Part shown: piece after piece, positions 5,926 through 5,968 of the stretch
How positions within the stretch are numbered: position 1 is the first letter of the stretch
How the letters are laid out: every line of letters starts with the position of its first letter
Source: Demequinaceae bacterium UBA4004
Lineage (GTDB): Bacteria; Actinomycetota; Actinomycetes; Actinomycetales; Demequinaceae
Reading direction: 5' to 3'
Length of the DNA: 5,968 nucleotides
Assembly (NCBI GenBank): GCA_002384765.1
Contig: DGBM01000324.1
Location: forward strand, 1 to 5,968
Notes under the pieces: generated by a model
The model's database searches: none
What the model saw: only the letters and a program-made list of their open reading frames with translations
What the model was told of the DNA's origin: nothing
Position numbers and translations under genes: made by a program

Positions 5926-5968
5926 AACAAGGGTCTAGGCGACCGGGACAAACAAGTGGCTAGGCGGC

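Overview
The window looks like chromosomal DNA from a high-GC actinobacterium of the Mycobacteriales type (Gordonia, Rhodococcus or Mycolicibacterium relatives). This rests on strongly GC-biased third codon positions, the tail of a 13E12/DUF222-type HNH protein typical of that group, lipoprotein signal peptides ending in LTAC or VTGC, and actinobacterial-style AMP-binding and nitroreductase proteins. Genus is an inference; no rRNA or other marker is present.

Layout: (1) 2-457 (+) holds the C-terminal end of a DUF222/13E12-type HNH endonuclease-like protein whose start lies outside the window. (2) 549-583 is a strong intrinsic terminator for leftward transcription. (3) 603-1874 (-) and 2083-3348 (-) are two tandem paralogous lipoproteins of the branched-chain amino-acid-type (Peripla_BP_6) ABC substrate-binding family, about 79% identical by hand count outside the signal and linker. 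An imperfect hairpin lies between them. (4) 3460-5022 (-) is a complete acyl-CoA synthetase/AMP-dependent ligase. (5) 5023-5175 is a divergent intergenic region with a perfect 19-bp tandem duplication. (6) 5176-5829 (+) is an FMN-dependent nitroreductase-family oxidoreductase. (7) The end of the window has degenerate 15-bp repeats and a perfect 23-bp-arm hairpin.

How the genes may work together (inference): the ligase and the two binding proteins all read leftward, with short gaps (111 bp between ligase and the first binding protein, 208 bp between the two binding proteins). They could form one catabolic locus in which a small carboxylic acid is captured outside the cell, imported by a permease/ATPase encoded elsewhere, and activated to its CoA thioester. 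The divergent flavoenzyme may act on the same pathway. No permease or ATPase subunit is visible here, and the sequence alone does not reveal the substrate.

I see no CRISPR array, tRNA, rRNA, insertion sequence or defence system. The most curious non-coding signals are the 19-bp tandem repeat carrying TTGACA in the divergent promoter region and the set of hairpins and short repeats at gene ends. No clear case for an entirely new system emerged.
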